Below are positions 1-11,505 of a stretch of DNA of 64,000 nucleotides, in pieces; position 1 is the first letter of the stretch; each line of letters opens with the position of its first letter. Where the stretch lies: positions 62,903,379 to 62,967,378 of the forward strand of contig OY755046.1 of the NCBI GenBank assembly GCA_963576565.1. The letters are read 5' to 3'. The position numbers and the translations under genes were made by a program. The notes beneath the pieces were generated by a model, which saw only the letters and a program-made list of their open reading frames with translations, was not told where the DNA came from and made no database searches. Origin of the DNA: Aspidapion aeneum (taxonomy: Eukaryota; Arthropoda; Insecta; Coleoptera; Brentidae).

Positions 1-74
1 AAAAAAATCTGTGTACAAAGTTACGCTAACTACAAAAACCACATTGAAATATTTTCTTTTTAGCCATTGCTTAA

Positions 75-1360
75 TACATGGGCGCACCCAGGAGACATAT
101 ATATGATATATTAGATATTTTCCACATATTTCTTGAACAAAAAAATAAAATAGGGTAAAAGAGGGAAAAGTTTGTTCTGCAGTTTTTCTAGACGTAGCAC
201 AAGCATTTGACAAAGTGTGGCATGAAGGCCTTACTTTTAAACTAAAACGGTTTCTGCCAAAAAAATATTCGGATATTTTGGCATCATACATATCTGATAG
301 ACATTTTAGAATAAAACAGGAAGACTCATACTCAAATTTAAGAGTAATTCAAGCAGGTGTGCCCCAGGGTAGCGTACTAGGCCCTTATCTATACTTATTA
401 TTCACTTGCGATATCCCAAAGCCAGAAAATTGTCACTTAGCAACATTTGCAGATGATACTGGTTTATTGACGGTAGAAAAATCTATTGAAAAATGCATAG
501 AAAAACTTCAGGATGCAGTCACCGAAGTTCACAGTTGGACAAGAAAGTGGCGAATAAAATTAAATGAAACCAAATCAATTCATGTTGATTTTACAAACAA
601 AAATATAAATCACATACAAATATCAAATAACAACATTCCCGTACCATATTCAAATCAGGCAAAATATCTCGGTATAACACTTGATGCCAAATTGCGCTGG
701 AAAGCACATGTTAAGAAAAAAAAGAAGTACTTCAGATAAGGTATAGAAAAATGAACTGGCTAATTGGAAGGAAGTCCAATTTAACAATTCATAATAAATT
801 ACTGCTTTATAGACAAATACTGAAACCAGTATGGACATATGGTATTCAACTATGGGGTTGTGCTAAAGAGAGTAACATTCTAGTTTTACAGAGATTTCAA
901 AATAAAGTATTAAGAAACATTGTGAATGCACCTTGGTACGTTCGAAATAGTGACCTTCATCGAGATCTAAAAATCGAAACTGTAGCATCGGCATGTGAAT
1001 GTGGAAGCAATTCAGCTTCTAGACAATACTATGCTAGTTCGAAGACTAAAAAGAGTGAAGCCGTTTGAGCTAGTAAACTAAGTGAATTACACATAAAACA
1101 AAATAATGCTATAAACACAACACAATTGTGAGTTACAGACTAAACAAAGCGGGGAGAACTGTTGAGTGAACCCTAAGTTTAAATCTGACTTTTCTAGTAA
1201 ATTACGTTAAAACAAAATTGGTAATTAGTCTTACTGACTAGATTGTAATACAATAAACACAGTGTGTTTGACAAATAAAAAAAAACAAAAAAAAACGAGG
1301 TCTCGCCCCCCCCCCCTCAAGAGGTCTTGCCCCCCCAAGACATATTCCTGGGTGCGCCAG
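75..1360. mobile_element. hAT-like MITE with poly-C/G tracts, hosting a LINE
   Basis: GGGCGCACCCAGG near the left and CCTGGGTGCGCC at the right form inverted ends, with TGCTTAA on both sides (68-74 and 1361-1367). The same end sequence, the CATATTTC.TGAA stretch and the poly-C blocks recur at 19721-23016 and partly at 37818 and 54698. The LINE below is nested in it. The left end is degraded, so its exact edge is approximate. Confidence 0.65.
175..1275 (+). pseudogene. Jockey-clade LINE reverse transcriptase fragment
   Basis: The frame opens upstream of the first ATG with FLDVAQAFDKVWHEGL, then GVPQGSVLGPYLYLLF and the catalytic FADDT box (around 450), and continues from 751 as the thumb/C-terminal region WTYGIQLWGCA. 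It is broken by a frameshift near 712-750 (poly-A/AAG run) and by a 44-bp deletion at about 985 relative to the copy at 16772, which shifts the terminal frame. The endonuclease domain and 5' end are missing. The 3' UTR ends near 1275 with an A-rich tail. Confidence 0.88.
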
Positions 1361-1367
1361 TGCTTAA

Positions 1368-1723
1368 AGGTAAGATATCAAAAAAGGAAACTTTATCTAG
1401 ATGGTTAAAAAAAGTTTTCCTTACCCCAAGTCATTGGATTTTGCACCGTGCTCACATAGTTATAGATTGGAATTTCCTTTTCGAATTTTTCTTCTCGACT
1501 TTGTTTGTCTTGTGTTTCTTTGTTATCATTTAAGGTCCTAAAAAATATTTACCATTCACAAATAAAAAAAAAAAGTTGCCATATACTTCTTTTCCCCAGA
1601 TCTGAATTTTTTTCAAAAAAAAATGTAGACAGTGACATACAAGGTCTATCTAGTTATACAGTGTTGTCAAATCTATTTCTTTTTCATGAAATCTTAGAAA
1701 ATACCTCGGCCCTTAATAGCAAA
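1368..1723. other. Unassigned A/T-rich stretch
   Basis: I see no coding, RNA or repeat signal that I can name here. Confidence 0.5.
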
Positions 1724-2010
1724 CTGGGTAGCAAACTCTGAGCGGTCGTGTGTTGTGCGAAAAGACTTGTCTTGACCAATGGCATAGTCGCCCGCTCTTC
1801 AGAGTTAGTGAATTTTACGCGTTTGAAGTGAAATCTGTTCTCCTGCCCCGTACCGACTGAACGTTTCTCGGTCGGATCGGAGGAGAAGCTTGCGCAATGG
1901 AGGTATTTTCACATATCACGTGACAGCTCGGAGCTAATTTAAGGCTTGCGATTGGCTAAAGCATGTGATGGAAACTACCACATCGTTCAACACTCAGAAT
2001 AGCTACCCAG
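1724..2010. mobile_element. Possible MITE with CTGGGTAGC ends
   Basis: CTGGGTAGC..A..CTCTGAG at the left is mirrored by CTGGGTAGC..TTCTGAG on the opposite strand at the right. The interior is unusually rich in GC and CpG for the window. No clear target-site duplication. Confidence 0.4.
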
Positions 2011-2068
2011 AGATCTGTTCCAGCAAGGACCGATTTCTGAGCGGTCGATAGCAGTGTTGAACGAAATA

Positions 2069-2411
2069 CTGTTACAAATTTAAGTTATTTAAATTTTATA
2101 GTTAGAATTTATTTAGGTTTAGTGTAGTATTAGGTTGACCTATCCTACGGTTCTATTATTAGTCTAGGTTTTAGTTGCGTTATCTATGCGTCACACTTGT
2201 ACTTGGACGCGAACCTTCTAGTATCGAAAAAGGATAGATTATTTGCGAAAGATCGAAGACCCCATATAAAAGCCGGACATCGCGCAACGAGAGTCAGTCA
2301 GAGATAACGAACTGTAGTAATCGCGAGTATTAACACGAATTTAAAAGGTCGCTTTCAGTAGTGAGTTATTAGTGAGTTGAGTCGAAATAAAATAATATAT
2401 TGTTTTTGACA
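2069..2411 (+). mobile_element. Possible solo LTR with core promoter
   Basis: A TGTTAC...GACA block holds a TATA box (2265-2270), an initiator-like TCAGT (2294-2298) with its A 31 nt downstream of the TATA start, and an A-rich AAATAAAATAAT stretch before the end. This U3-R-U5-like order suits an LTR. I found no internal retroviral-type ORF and no flanking duplication, so a stand-alone promoter is an alternative. Confidence 0.4.
2265..2300 (+). promoter_or_regulatory. TATA box plus initiator
   Basis: TATAAA at 2265-2270 and TCAGTCAG from 2294 have textbook spacing for an insect RNA polymerase II core promoter. Confidence 0.45.
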
Positions 2412-2439
2412 TTTATATATATATATCGTTTTTGACATT

Positions 2440-3265
2440 TATATATATATTTATCGGTTTCACAACGTTCTACGTCTTCCGATGCCCAATCTCCACTCGT
2501 TTCTGTTTGCCCATAATTCATCATCTAGGCCTCTTATTCTTATTTCACTGTCTATTCCTTCTCTCCAGCTTCTCCTCGGCCTTCCTCGTTTTCTTCGGCC
2601 AGTTGGTTTCCATTGTAATATTTGTTTACGTAGTCTTCCATCATCCATTCTTTGTACATGTCCGTACCACACCAGTTGATTTGTTCTTTTTGTTCTTATA
2701 TCATCCACTAAAGTACGTTCACCCACTGTCATAATTTCTCTTATTCTTTGTTTTGTAACTCTTTCTCTTTTTGATTTCCCGGCTGCTCTTCTCCAATAGT
2801 CCATCTCCGTAGCGGAAAGCATTTTTTCTGTTCTATCTTTGATTGGCCATACTTCTGAGCCGTATGTAATAATACTTTTTACAATGGTGTTATATATGGT
2901 GTTATATATAAGCTTTTTGTTATGCTTTGGTCCCAAATTATTCCATTTAATAAAGTTATTGCTTTTCTTCCTTGTACGTTTCTATCTTTTATAGCTTTGT
3001 CTAGTGTTCCTTCAGCTGTAATTTTTAGACCTAAGTATTTATACTCATCACAGGACTGACTTCGTTGCCCAGTATTTAAGATTATATCCTGTTTCGTTCC
3101 ACCAATACACATATACTCTGTCTTATTGATATTAACCTCTAGTCCCCACTTATTGTACTCTTCTATTAGTTTTCGTGTCATATATTCGAGGTCGTCATAA
3201 TCCTGAGCCACCACTATCTGATCATCGGCGAAACATAAAGTATACAAGGTGGTTTCATCCAACGG
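2440..3265 (-). pseudogene. RTE-like LINE, RT and C-terminal fragment
   Basis: Minus-strand frames give the reverse transcriptase FADDQIVVAQDYDDLEYM box (3232-3175 region), then EYKYLGLKI, and after a frameshift the C-terminal block ITYGSEVW, LVWYGHVQRM and GRRKRGRPRR typical of RTE-like non-LTR elements. The 3' end lies at the left, next to a short TA-rich repeat. The 5' part is missing and the frame is broken near 2890-2940. Confidence 0.82.
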
Positions 3266-3360
3266 AATTCATCCCCCCACATTGACAGTTGCTCGTTTTA
3301 TTTGTTGTTGTGAACCCGTAACAATATTTTTTGAGATGAGCTACAAATGCAAAAACTTAC

Positions 3361-3553
3361 TTAATCGTGGCTACATCCCAACAGGCCGCTAGACAGCTAT
3401 TAACCACAAAATCTGCAGGAACCATGTCAGCTTTATTTTCTTTTTTACCATACAAAGTTCTTAGTAAACCCATGGCAACTCCCAAGAGAACACCAGTGGC
3501 GCCATATATGTTATTAATCCATCCTGATACGGGTTCTCTTACTGTAGCTATAA
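3361..3553 (-). CDS. FAR coding exon 5 (last in window)
   Basis: Completes the Val codon of YRPSIV and encodes REPVSGWINNIYGATG, the GVAMGLLRTLYG segment and MVPADFVVNSCLAA, followed by donor ATTAA/gtaagt in phase 2. The remaining exons are outside the window. Confidence 0.92.
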
Positions 3554-6500
3554 CTGTAAAAAAATCGGTGTAAGGTTAGTGATAACTGATTTTTTCTTCT
3601 TGCTTGGTTTAAAGACAGTGATCTCTAATTTTTGAATGTTTTTATTCATATTGTGTGGAGTAATGGTAACGTTTAATGTATTAAATTTGCTTGGTACAAT
3701 GCAGTGAACTTTTAATTTTAAAATGATCTTTTCCTGCGAACAGAAAAATTCCATAAATAAAATAAATGAGAAAAAACCACCTATGTATGAATTCTTGAAA
3801 CGGGTGAGAGTAAGAATGACCATCTCCCAACGTCAGGACCAATAGACAAGACGCTAGCGCTACCACGTCCACTTTCAATCCCTGGCTTCGCAAGCGCAGA
3901 TCTACCAATATTATTTACCTCATGTCTTAGAATAGATGCATACAGGGTGATTTTCACTTGAATGATTCTAACCACATGAAAATAGAAAGTTTCAAAAACC
4001 TAACCTAACAAAACCTAATCAAATCTAACCGAACCGAAGGAAACTGAACCAATAATTTTTTTCAAAAAAAAACTTTCCTGACGTCCTGCCCGGGATCCTA
4101 GAGGATGTGAATCCGAACCGAACCGAACCTAACTAAACTGAACCAAACCTAACCTAACCAAACTAAACTACAACACGTACTGCTAATTAGGTTTAGTTGG
4201 GTAGGGTTAGGTTTGGATAGGTTCGGTTCGGTACGGTCCGGTTCGGATTCACATCCTCTAGCATCCCAGGTAGGAAGTCAGGAAAGTTTTTTTTTTGAAA
4301 AAAAATATTGGTTTAGTTTGCTTTGGTTCGGTTCGGTTAGATCTGATTAGGTTTCGTTAGGTTAGGTTTTTAAAACTTTCTATTTTCATATGGTTAGAAT
4401 CATTCAAGTGAAAATCACCCTGTACATCGATTCTAATACATGAGGTAAATAATATTAGTAGATCTACGCAGGCGAAGCCAGGGATTGGAAGTGGACTTGG
4501 TAGCGCTAGCGTCTTGTGGACCAATAGAGATGCAGAAATCAAGTGAGATCGCAGGCGCAGTTTGACTTTCACATTTTTTACATCTCAATTTTTTTTTCCG
4601 TTAAAAACACATTTTTGAATCTCTTGAATTTTTAAAACTTAAAAAGATTTTATTTTCTTGACCTTTAAATATTTCCGTTTTTGAGAAATACTCTCAAAGA
4701 GGAATTCTCGAGAATATAGGTGAGTTCAGCTTTACAAATTACATTAGATTAACTTAAATTAATTTACCCTATTCCAAATTAGACAAACTTGAGGAAAATT
4801 TTATTGATTTTTACAGATTTTTTTAAAGTTTTTTACTTGCATTTTCTGTAAAATGCCTTTTTGTAAAAAAATTCAAATTCCCTTGGTCTAATTTGGCTTA
4901 GTGTAAGTAAAATGACATTTGCGAAGCTGAACTGACCTTATTTATCTTCAATCAGGGCTATCAAAATGGACGGGCCACGATCATCCACTTTGTTGACGTC
5001 ACATCCGGGGCTGATTTTTTTTTGATGGTCACGTTAAGACACAGCTGATTGTCTTTAACATATTGAAGTTGGAATGACGGTTCATGGATATTTGATTTTT
5101 TTTTAAATAAAGCCGTTTTTGAGATTGTTTTTACTATATTCTCGCAGAACAATTTTTTTAAAATGTATAGTAAGCCGCTTCATTAGCTCACACAAAAATT
5201 AAGTTTAAAGTAGAAGCGAATGTGACAATCACATATGACAAATATAACAGTTGGCATGTGGTACATGGCGGGTAATTTGAATTCAAAATAAGGAATGCTA
5301 AATCTTGAAGATTTAAACCTTTTAATCATGTTGCTTCCTTACAAACGTTTGGTGGAATATCAGGATGGTGTCTGAGAATATTTCACTGAAATTTTCCGGA
5401 AATTTGTAGTGCCATTTTGAAAATATTATAAAAAAACGTCTGACCTCCCATAAGACCCAATGTAAAATTCAGCCCCGAAAGAACAGCTGATTTTTTCAGG
5501 GTCGTGGCCTCTATTTTTGTGTTGGCCTTGCTGCAATCAACCCCTACCTAGAGACCCTGAATGTGTGATATATTTTTAGAATATTAAAATATGTCATACA
5601 TACGGGGTCTCTATCCCCACCCAAGTACTAACCTATAGAAGGCCGATAAACTGCTATTGGCAAATTTGTGGCTTCTTTTCTTATAATATCTTCCGCAACA
5701 CATTTTGTGAAAGCGTATGTGTTTGGGAAATCTCCTAATACCCTAAAAAATACAAAATTCATTACTATGAAGAACTTCCAAACTTAGCACTTTTTTTTAA
5801 ACAAAACCTAAATTTGGGTGTCACAGGCCAAAAAAAATTGGAGGCTCTTATTTTTATCTATCTATTTAGCCTTCTTCGATCCATCTTTGGACATAGGCCT
5901 CCCCCAATATCTTCCATTCTTCCCTGGTTGTCGCCCTGTTCATCCATATTGTTCCCGCGTGTTTCTTCAAATCGTCCGCCCATCTCATTTAAGATCTTCC
6001 CCTACTTCTTTTATTTTACCAAGGTCTCCAGTTTAAGTGTCCAGGTCTGGGATCCATAGGTAAGTACAGGAAGGATACATTGGTTATACACTTTGGTTTT
6101 GAGGTACTGATATGTAGCTTAATTTTGCGAAAGCTGCTTCATCTGTGTTTGTTATGATTTTAGTTTTGGTGTAGTTCATACTCAAGCCTATATTTTTAGC
6201 TGCTGATCCAGTTCTTCAAGCATTTTTATCAGTTCTTCTTTCTTATCTGTTATTAAGGCGATATCATCAGCATATCTTAGGTGGTTCAAGTATTGTCCGT
6301 TTACTGTAATGCCTATTTCTTTCCAATCTAAGTTTTTAAAAACAAAAACTATTTGAAATTATTGAAATTTCCTGACCCAAACCAGAGAACATATAACATC
6401 TATATTTCTTCAATGCCCAAACTTTTAAGTTTCTTAAAATAATTTTTGTTTATTTTTTATTCATTGTATGTATAGGTATTTCTGTAAATTTTACTAACGT

Positions 6501-9500
6501 TTTTGTAATTTTGTCCAAGTGATCATCATCTAAACATTCTACTAGAGTCAGTAATTTGTCTCCTGAAATGGGAGGGTCGTAAAATTTTTCATCTATGTCT
6601 TTTCGATTGCAGTTTGAATATGCCGTAGATACGTGTAGAAATGCCTAAAAATAACCAATATTTTATTTTTATTACGACACCATAGTGACTAGAGTCCCTG
6701 TATGTTGACATATTTGATCCAAATATGTCAGCATACAGGGACTCTAATAGTGACGAAATAATAATTTATTTTTCTATCTAGTCCCCTTGTAAGATAATAC
6801 ATTTGGCCCAACGATGTTCAACTGATTTGATGCCATCACTGAAGTCTGATTTATCAAACTCGTCAACATAGGCGTTTGTAGGTGCAATGACTTCTAAATC
6901 TGAGGAATTTAGGTTTGGAAACAATAATAAAAGTCTGACGGGGTTAGGTCTGGCGAATAAGGTGGATGGTTTAACAGTTCAAAGCCTAGCTGATGGATTT
7001 TAGCCATTACAAGAGCGGACTTGTGGCAAGGTGCATTGTCCTGATGAAACAACATATTTTTTTTTGCCAAACCAGGGCGTTTTTCGTTTATATTCTGCTT
7101 GACCTGGTCTAGTAAGTCGCTGTAGTACTCTGAATTTATTGTTCTTCCTTTTTCGAGATAATCTATGAGGAGTATCCCTTTAAAATCCTAAACGACCGTT
7201 GCCATGACCTTTCCAGCTTTGGAACTGGTTCGTCCTTTGCCGTCCATTGTTTGGACTGTTGCTTATGGATCGTTCATACTCGTCTTTTGTCTAGTCTTTT
7301 GTCTTGGTTTAGTCATATGTATTGTCATGAGAAAGTTAAAACCACTGTTTCTTATGGGAGTGTTCATACAATGCTTTTGCTTTTGTTTTTGATTAGTCTT
7401 TGTCTTAAGAGTTGCCAACTTTCAATCCTTAGGACAACGACTAAGACGAGTGACAGACATCAGCTGATATTTGTTGTTTTTTTTACAGGGCGTCCGAAGA
7501 GCGGAAGCGCGCGGTCGAAATTTGGAATTTACCGTCATTAATCATGTTTTTAACAGAAAATCTCAACATAACCTCAAAATTTTATTTGTTTTTTTTTTCT
7601 TTTTCGCTTTTGTTCTTTCGTGTCTGTGTTTCGTGCACAGATTAGGTTAAATAAGATTGTTTTGTGTAGAAAATGACTTTTGAAGAGGGCCTTTTTATTG
7701 AAATTGAATGTTTTTTTCAGTGGGTTATGACTAAGACTAATCAAAAACAAAAGACGAGTATGAACAGCCGATTTTGTTTAAGACAGCTAAGACTAATCAA
7801 AGGACAAAGACTAATCAAAAACAAAAGACTAAGACGAGTATGAACAATACTTTAGTTTCAGGGGTATAATGATGAACCCATGTTTCATCAACCGTAATAA
7901 ATCTACGCAAAAATCCCTTGAATCACGTCTAAACAGTGCCAAATTCTCCTCTGAAATGGTTAGACGCACGAGCTTTTGATCTGGCGTGAGCAAACGCGGC
8001 ACCCATCGTGCGAATAGCTTTCTCATACCTAAAACTTCACATAAAATATGGTGAACTCGCTCTTTTGATATGCCCACAGCCTCAGCTACCTCTTCCAGTC
8101 TTAATCTGCGATCGTTTAGAATTAGTTTGTGAATGGTTTGCACCATTTCTTCAGAAGTTGCCGTTTTTGGCCTGCCAGAACGCGGATCATCATCAGTGCT
8201 AGGACGACCACGTTTAAAGTCCGATACCCAGGTTTTAACTGTGGGTATAGGAAGGAGGAGATTCCCCTAGTGTAGCATCTAGTTCAGCTTTTATTTCCGT
8301 CGGCGATATCATTTGAAAATATTTTATCACGGCTCTTATCTCGTTCTTTTCCATCATTTAAAATTGACACACTGTATAAACTTTCAAACTAAGCAGGACA
8401 CAAACTACTTGACGCACTCACTTTAAACTTCGAGCGTATACTGATCACAAGCAAGGCTACACAAACACGTTGGAACAAGAAAGCTAATCGGGCCTGCTAT
8501 AGGCTAGGCCGGAAACTTTTCATCCCATCCTCGTATGGATATCGTCACACAGATTACCAAGAAACCCAGGCGACCTAACCGAGCCGTTTACTGTGACCGG
8601 ACACTATTTCAATAATGGACGCAGGGCGCGCATTCTCTCGATATTTTTTGTTGTCTGCCTAATATAGACCGTCTCTTATCGGTAAATAGGTAATAAGGTG
8701 AACCGCTCGTTCGGTTTCGCTGACTTGGCGATTTTTAATTTTTTGTCCTATCTTAGATTCTTAGATTATTATATTTAGTCTGGAAGAAAGATATGAAGCA
8801 GCACTTTGACAAAGAATAAAGTGGAGAAGAAAAACATATTCATACCAACCCTCAGTTTTTTCATCTTAGTCGCGATTTTGATCAAATCTCGCACGCCCCT
8901 GACGTTTATATGCGTGGCCGTCCTCAGTGGCGCATCGAACCTCACAGTGGCGGCGAAATGAAGAATACAGTCCACTTCCTGGGTGAGTTTTTCTTTGTCT
9001 AACTCATTGAGTCCCAAATCTGGAAGGCTGACGTCGCCGACTATTGCGTGTACTTTTTCTGTGTAGTTTGGGTTTTTACGTCTTAGTGGATCAAATGTCT
9101 GGAAAAAAACAACAAATGGTTACTAAGGTCGCTAAAATTCAAAAAAAACGAAATTTCGAATTACTTTTTTTTTTCAAAAAGCAACTTTGTTAAATTAGAT
9201 ACATTTCTAAAAAAGTAAATACTTATTCTATAAACAAACTTTTCAAAAATCATTTTTTTGAAACTTAACTTTTTCAAAAAACATTTTTTTGAATGATATT
9301 TTTTTTTGAAAAAAGGAAGACAGTAAAGCTAGTTTAAGGGATATTAAAAAATATATAATTCAAAGAATAATTTTTAAAAAATTAAAAAACATGTTTTTCA
9401 GAAAAATTTTTGATTAAAAAAATTCTTATTTGAAAAAAGGAAGACAGCAAAGCTAGTTTAAAGAAATAATTTTACGCGGACTAGGAAGGTAAAAATAATT

Positions 9501-11031
9501 AAAAAATCGATTAAAAAATGTTTTTCAGAAAAATATCCGTTTTGAAAACTTTTTTGAAACAAAATTTTCCGGTTGAAAAAAAAGTTGTTTTTAAAGGGTC
9601 ACGGATATTTTTTGAAAATAATAGTTTCGACAAAAAAAAACTTTTTATTTGTTCTTTTTTGAATTATGTACATTTTTTCAAAAAGCAACTTTTTCGAAAA
9701 ACAAGTTTTTGAAAAACATTTTTTTTAAACAGCAAATTTTTTCAAAATGTTTTTCGATAAAATTGAGTTTTGAAAAAAAGAGGTTTGGAAAAATCTTTTG
9801 AAGAAGAAAGTTTTCAAAATCTTTGTTTTAGAAAAAGTTTCACAAAATTTGTTTTTTGAAAAAAATTGCTTTTCAAAAAAATGTACATAATTTAAAAAAA
9901 GCAATAAGAAATTGTATTATTTTGTATTATTTCTTCCACAAAATTTGTTTTTCCAAAAAACCAGCAATAAGAAATTTAGTTATTGTGTCAAAAAACAGTT
10001 TTTCGTAAAACAAATGCTTAAAAAAAGATTTGAAAAAACTTAAAAACAACTTTTTCAAAAAACAGTGATTTAAAAGCCATTTTTTAAATCCCTATTGTTT
10101 GAAAAAGTTCTTTGAAAAGGCGCGGAAATTTTGTCAAAAATAATACTTTTTAATTTTTTTCCAAATCGTTTTGTGATAAAAAAAAACAATTTGTTTTACT
10201 TTTTGTTTTAACTTTCTTCTCAAAAAACATTTTTTTCAAATAAGTTAAGTCAAAAAAATTAGTTTAAAAAAAAAATAATTTTGTTTTTTAAAAAAAGCAA
10301 TAAGAAATTTAGTTATTTTGTTGAAAAACAATTTTTTGGAAAAAATATGCATTCAAAAATTTATTTTCGAAAAAATTTTGGCGACCCTTTAAAACGATTT
10401 TTTTAAATAACAATTTTTGTCAATAGCCATTTTTTCAAAAAAACATTTTTTTAATAAATTTTTTTGAAAAGCTACTTTTTCCATCCCAAGTTTTAAAATA
10501 ACATTTTTTCCAAACGAATTTTTTTTTTTTTAATATTATTTTTATACCAAATCAAAAGAATTAATTTTAAAAAACTGTTTTCGAAAGAAATATTTTTTGA
10601 AAAATTGTGTTTTTTCACAAAAATTTGTTTTGGGAAAAAGTATTCGAAAAAATGGAACTCGAAAGAAAAGTTATTAAAATTTAGTTTTCTCAAAAAATTC
10701 TTCATTAAATAGAAAAATCGAAAACTTTTTTTCAAAAAAATTTTCCATGACCTAGTTTGTTTTAACTTACAGGTTCATTAAATATGTCCTCAAATCTACT
10801 TCGTGCATCCAGGCCCTTTTTTGCCCTCATTAAAATGTAAATCCTTTTAAGTTCAGGACACGTCCTTAGCAGTTTTTCGATGCACAATTTTCCAATAAAT
10901 CCAGTGGCCCCCGTCACAAATATGGTCGAGTTTTTGTAGAAATTTTGAATTTCGCTGTCCTCATCAGGTGAGATCATGTCTGAGGCTGTTATGTCGCCCC
11001 CTTGCTGCTCGAAGAGGTCTTGATGTAGCAT
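3361..11031 (-). CDS. Fatty acyl-CoA reductase, N-terminal part (five exons, runs off left edge)
   Basis: Fatty acyl-CoA reductases reduce acyl-CoA to fatty alcohol with NADPH, usually at the ER or peroxisome membrane, for wax, hydrocarbon or pheromone synthesis. Five exons join in frame: 11031-10771, 9098-8850, 6644-6499, 5742-5633 and 3553-3361, giving 959 nt (319 residues plus 2 nt). All four introns have GT donors and AG acceptors. The product shows an extended short-chain dehydrogenase Rossmann motif TGATGFIG (residues 40-47), VHVSTAYSN-type strand (here FLHVSTAYSN), the active-site YAFTK (Y228, K232) and the YRPSIV segment. The usual family length is about 500 residues, so the C-terminal 'sterile' domain must lie left of position 3361. 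The start has a good insect context (CAAAATG) and sits 6 nt after a splice acceptor (AG at 11038-11039), so the 5' UTR has at least one more exon upstream. Introns hold a MULE-like foldback, an RTE fragment and a mariner. Family call is secure; I cannot assign a paralogue. Confidence 0.93.
3846..4517. mobile_element. MULE-like foldback element with 10-bp target-site duplication
   Basis: Two arms of roughly 300 bp are inverted copies of each other, starting ACAAGACGCTAGCGCTACC on each strand. GGACCAATAG flanks both sides (3836-3845 and 4518-4527). Long inverted repeats with a 9-10 bp duplication are characteristic of Mutator-like elements. No transposase is present. It sits in FAR intron 4. 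Confidence 0.75.
4528..5632. other. FAR intron 4, remainder
   Basis: A/T-rich intron sequence without recognisable coding or repeat structure. Confidence 0.5.
5633..5742 (-). CDS. FAR coding exon 4 (YxxxK active site)
   Basis: Encodes VLGDFPNTYAFTK with the catalytic Tyr and Lys of the extended SDR fold, then AEDIIRKEA and AVYRPSI. It is 110 nt, ends in phase 1 with donor ATAG/gttagt, and has a T-rich acceptor. Confidence 0.93.
5845..6340 (-). pseudogene. RTE-like LINE fragment in FAR intron 3
   Basis: Read on the minus strand it contains RYADDIALITDKKEE (reverse transcriptase box, near 6280) and, after several stops, the LTYGSQTW-like and RW-D-L-KH-like end of an endonuclease/reverse-transcriptase ORF. 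It is related to the plus-strand fragment at 33050. The 3' end carries a short (ATAG)n tail at about 5845-5855. Confidence 0.7.
6499..6644 (-). CDS. FAR coding exon 3
   Basis: Encodes AFLHVSTAYSNCNRKDIDEK and the following FYDPPIS/LDKITK stretch. The exon is 146 nt and ends in phase 2 at AAAAC/gttagt. I chose this donor over a nearby GTAAAA because only it restores the frame into VLGDFPNTYAFTK of the next exon. Confidence 0.9.
6690..6746. mobile_element. 57-bp hAT-like micro-MITE
   Basis: A near-perfect palindrome starting TAGAGTCCCTGTATG and ending in its complement, flanked by ATAGTGAC on both sides (6682-6689 and 6747-6754). The 8-bp duplication and TAGAG start fit hAT. A second copy is at 53452. 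Confidence 0.85.
7272..7845. mobile_element. MITE inserted in the mariner transposase
   Basis: Ends GTTCATACTCGTCTT are inverted copies and the interior repeats the ACTAATCAAAAACAAAAGAC motif. Joining the mariner sequence across the insert restores an open HHYTPETKVLIHKQQSKQW frame, so the insertion edges are well placed. No obvious target-site duplication. Confidence 0.75.
8850..9098 (-). CDS. FAR coding exon 2
   Basis: Encodes residues 88-170 (83 codons, phase 0 at both ends): FDPLRRKNPNY, the GDVSLPDLGL segment, and CILHFAATVRFDAPL, all family-typical. Acceptor ttttttccag and donor AGG/gttggt are visible on the minus strand. Confidence 0.93.
9150..10750. repeat. Degenerate TTTTTGAAAAA-rich tract in FAR intron 1
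   Basis: About 1.6 kb of irregular T-run/GAAA/A-run sequence with frequent short palindromes, very low G+C and no ORF of interest. A shorter tract of the same kind lies at 21670-21900. Confidence 0.7.
10771..11031 (-). CDS. FAR coding exon 1
   Basis: Encodes residues 1-87, from an acidic N-terminus to the nucleotide-binding motif TGATGFIGK and the ILMRAKKG segment typical of insect FARs. It ends with the donor CCT/gtaagtt in phase 0. The exon continues 6 nt upstream of the ATG to an AG acceptor after a T-rich tract. Confidence 0.93.
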
Positions 11032-11134
11032 TTTGATCTACAAAAATCCAACATTTAAATATTTATTTTATTTTCGACGAAAAAATTTTTGAGATAACTC
11101 CGAAGATGTGTTATTTTGGTGTATTTTGACCTAT

Positions 11135-11505
11135 TTTGGCAATATCGTCATGATGTCTGTCTGTGTGTGTATATTATTTATAGCTCCTAATCCGCTGAAC
11201 CGATTTTCATAAAATTTTCAGATAAAATCGACACTCTTACGAGCTGATTAGATTATCCATTAATGCTAATAACAGTTTTTCGACAATTAAAAATTTTTAA
11301 AAATGCTAACTTTTTAACGAAGAATTTCGTCAATATGCGGTTTTCGGAATATAGAAGATTACATTTTGCGCAATAATTTGTGTTAGAACCAAAAACTTTG
11401 TAAGAGCTTTAGTTTGTGAGATATCTACAAAAACTGTTTTCACTTGAAGTGTGCTAATAGGTTAGCTAAGAGGGTATCGGATCCGTCATGGATCCATTAA
11501 TTTTT
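11135..11505 (+). mobile_element. Repeat with GTCTGT start and ACCGATTTTCAT motif
   Basis: The segment shares with 61868-62192 the phrases CCGCTGAACCGATTTTCAT, a GACAGTT/GACAATT stretch, CTAACTTTTTAACG and GTCATGGATCCAT at the end. The motif CCGATTTT.ATGAAATTT also occurs in the (CTGT)n family, suggesting related elements. Confidence 0.6.

Larger units (their letters stand above)
6674..8535 (-). mobile_element. Mariner element, inactive, in FAR intron 2
   Basis: The transposase is read from ATG at 8354 leftwards. Visible parts are the HTH region (VGISKERVHHILCE, MVQTIHKLILNDRRLRLEE), WVPRLLTPDQK, and after an inserted MITE the catalytic MLFHQDNAPCHKS and PPYSPDLTPSDFYY typical of the D,D34D mariner clade. 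There is a frameshift near 8250, another near 7920, a stop near 7190 and the insertion at 7272-7845. The right end carries a mariner-like terminus (ACGAGGATGGGATGAAAAG on the minus strand); the left end is degraded and approximate. Confidence 0.85.

Noticed and set aside
5814..6059. 81-codon plus-strand ORF in FAR intron 3
   Set aside because: Antisense of an RTE fragment with an ATAG tail.
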